NCBI GenBank assembly: GCA_964578745.1
Contig: CAZODZ010000078.1
Location: forward strand, 1 to 6,430
Reading direction: 5' to 3'
From: SKVJ01 sp964578745
GTDB taxonomy: Bacteria > Chloroflexota > Dehalococcoidia > GIF9 > AB-539-J10
DNA length: 6,430 nucleotides
The notes beneath the pieces were generated by a model. The model searched no databases and was not told where the DNA came from. It saw only the letters and a list, made by a program, of their open reading frames with translations. The position numbers and the translations under genes are program-made. Shown one piece after another: positions 5,478 to 6,430 of the stretch (positions within the stretch are counted from its first letter, which is position 1; every line of letters starts with the position of its first letter).

Positions 5478-6430
5478 TGGACAGAGTCAACGGGGCAGGC
5501 GAGCTTGTGAGGCTTGCACAGAAGTACTACGTCTCAGGATTTGGACGCGGACAGTCATTCCACGCCACACCTGGAGCGATAGTCGCTTCCGCAGACGGCC
5601 ACTACGTAACCGATATCTGGGGCAATCGTTTATTTGACACTGAATCATGCGCGTCGGCCTGCTACCTTGGATTCGGGCTCACTGCAGTCATGGACGCGGT
5701 GCGCGATGAAATGGAACGCGTGCCATCGACAACACCGTTGTTCGTCCCGACAGCACCTCTCCTGAGACTCGCAGAGAAGATCGCCCAGATCAGCCCCGGC
5801 GACCTGACTTACAGCGTCTTCGTGAGCAACGGGACCGACGCGACCGAGGGCGCAGTCAAGATGGCACGCCAGTACTGGAAGATCATGGGCAAAGGTGGGA
5901 AGTACAAGGTGCTACACCGGACACCGGGAGACTACCACGGGATGAGCCTGGCGATGGTGAGCGCCAGTGGACACACGTTTCGAAGGGCACCATACGAGCC
6001 GCTCATGGCAGGGTTTATCGACCTGAATGCACCGAACTGCTATCGCTGCCCGTATGAGAAGACATTTCCCGAGTGTCGACTGCTCTGTGCACGTGAACTT
6101 GAACGCGTGGTCAAGTTCGAAGACCCCGATACCATTGCGTGTCTCATCACGGAGAACACCAACACCGGCCTCGGTATCGTGCCACCTCCGCCAGGGTACA
6201 TGGAGACCATTCGGGACATCTGTACGCGGTATGACATCCTGCTTATCGCAGACGAGATAATCACCGGCATCGCCAAGTCAGGGGCATGGTTCGAGTCAGA
6301 TAGACGGGGAATAGTGCCGGACATGTTGTGCATCGGCAAGTCGATCTCGGCGGGCGTGGGCGCGCTAGCTCTCACGCACATACGTGAACATGTGGGACGA
6401 GCGCTGGCAGAGAGCTCGAACGTGCATCAC
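5477..6430 (+). CDS. Class III PLP-dependent aminotransferase with Cys cluster, N-terminal part
   Basis: The gene starts at the ATG 4 nt after TAAGGAGG and remains open for 318 codons to the window edge; full-length relatives are about 430-460 residues, so the C-terminal quarter or so is missing. Fold-type I, class III features are in order: the PLP phosphate-binding segment SNGTDATEGAVKMAR (117-131), DYHG (152-155), TEN in place of the usual EP motif (225-227), the PLP-ring aspartate in DEIITG (D259), and the Schiff-base lysine in IGKSISAG (K288). This group moves an amino group between an amine or amino acid and an oxoacid in the cytoplasm; the substrate cannot be read. Between DYHG and TEN sits a Cys cluster C188-x2-C191-x8-C200-x3-C204, seen in a subset of relatives as far as I recall. 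It has its own promoter, and nothing ties it to the trehalose genes. Confidence 0.93.
   Translation, partial: MDRVNGAGELVRLAQKYYVSGFGRGQSFHATPGAIVASADGHYVTDIWGNRLFDTESCASACYLGFGLTAVMDAVRDEMERVPSTTPLFVPTAPLLRLAEKIAQISPGDLTYSVFVSNGTDATEGAVKMARQYWKIMGKGGKYKVLHRTPGDYHGMSLAMVSASGHTFRRAPYEPLMAGFIDLNAPNCYRCPYEKTFPECRLLCARELERVVKFEDPDTIACLITENTNTGLGIVPPPPGYMETIRDICTRYDILLIADEIITGIAKSGAWFESDRRGIVPDMLCIGKSISAGVGALALTHIREHVGRALAESSNVHH

Noticed and set aside
6040..6381. Leftward 113-residue open frame
   Set aside because: Antisense to the clearly coding aminotransferase and without any family pattern.

Overview
The window looks bacterial, with moderately high G+C (mid-50s percent by eye). Genes have purine-rich Shine-Dalgarno sequences, and three good sigma70-type promoters are readable, which argues against an archaeon even though some of the families (TreT, long RmlA-type nucleotidyltransferase) are also common in archaea. 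The combination of TreT, a long glucose-1-phosphate nucleotidyltransferase, a fused trehalose-phosphate synthase/phosphatase and a class III aminotransferase with a Cys cluster reminds me of Chloroflexota (Dehalococcoidia-like), but that is an inference from memory and not proven here.

Left part (1-3893): a trehalose island read outward from a shared promoter region at about 1511-1700. Leftward run an RmlA-type sugar-nucleotide synthase (467-1510) and then the N-terminal third of a TreT-type trehalose synthase (1-404, cut by the window edge). Rightward runs a fused OtsA-OtsB protein (1701-3893). Together they encode NDP-glucose supply and two routes to trehalose: NDP-glucose + glucose (TreT), and NDP-glucose + glucose-6-phosphate followed by dephosphorylation (TPS-TPP). 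Each side has its own promoter, and the two -35 boxes lie back to back about 27 bp apart.

Middle part (3894-4690): two leftward genes convergent with the TPS-TPP gene. One encodes a 163-residue soluble protein of unknown function (4192-4683). The other is a 48-residue GTG-started membrane miniprotein (3975-4121) resembling the DUF3096 type.

Right part (4690-6430): roughly 670 bp without a convincing gene (4690-5358), holding a perfect 8-bp stem-loop, a short dyad and a possible decayed lipoprotein-like reading frame. It is followed by a strong promoter (TTGACG-16-TACAAT), a structured ~84-nt leader with mutually exclusive hairpins, and a class III PLP aminotransferase (5477 onward) that runs off the right edge.

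I see no insertion sequence, CRISPR array, tRNA or rRNA. The most noteworthy points are the paired trehalose routes, the Cys4 insertion in the aminotransferase, and the leader of that gene. None of these amounts to a clearly new system.
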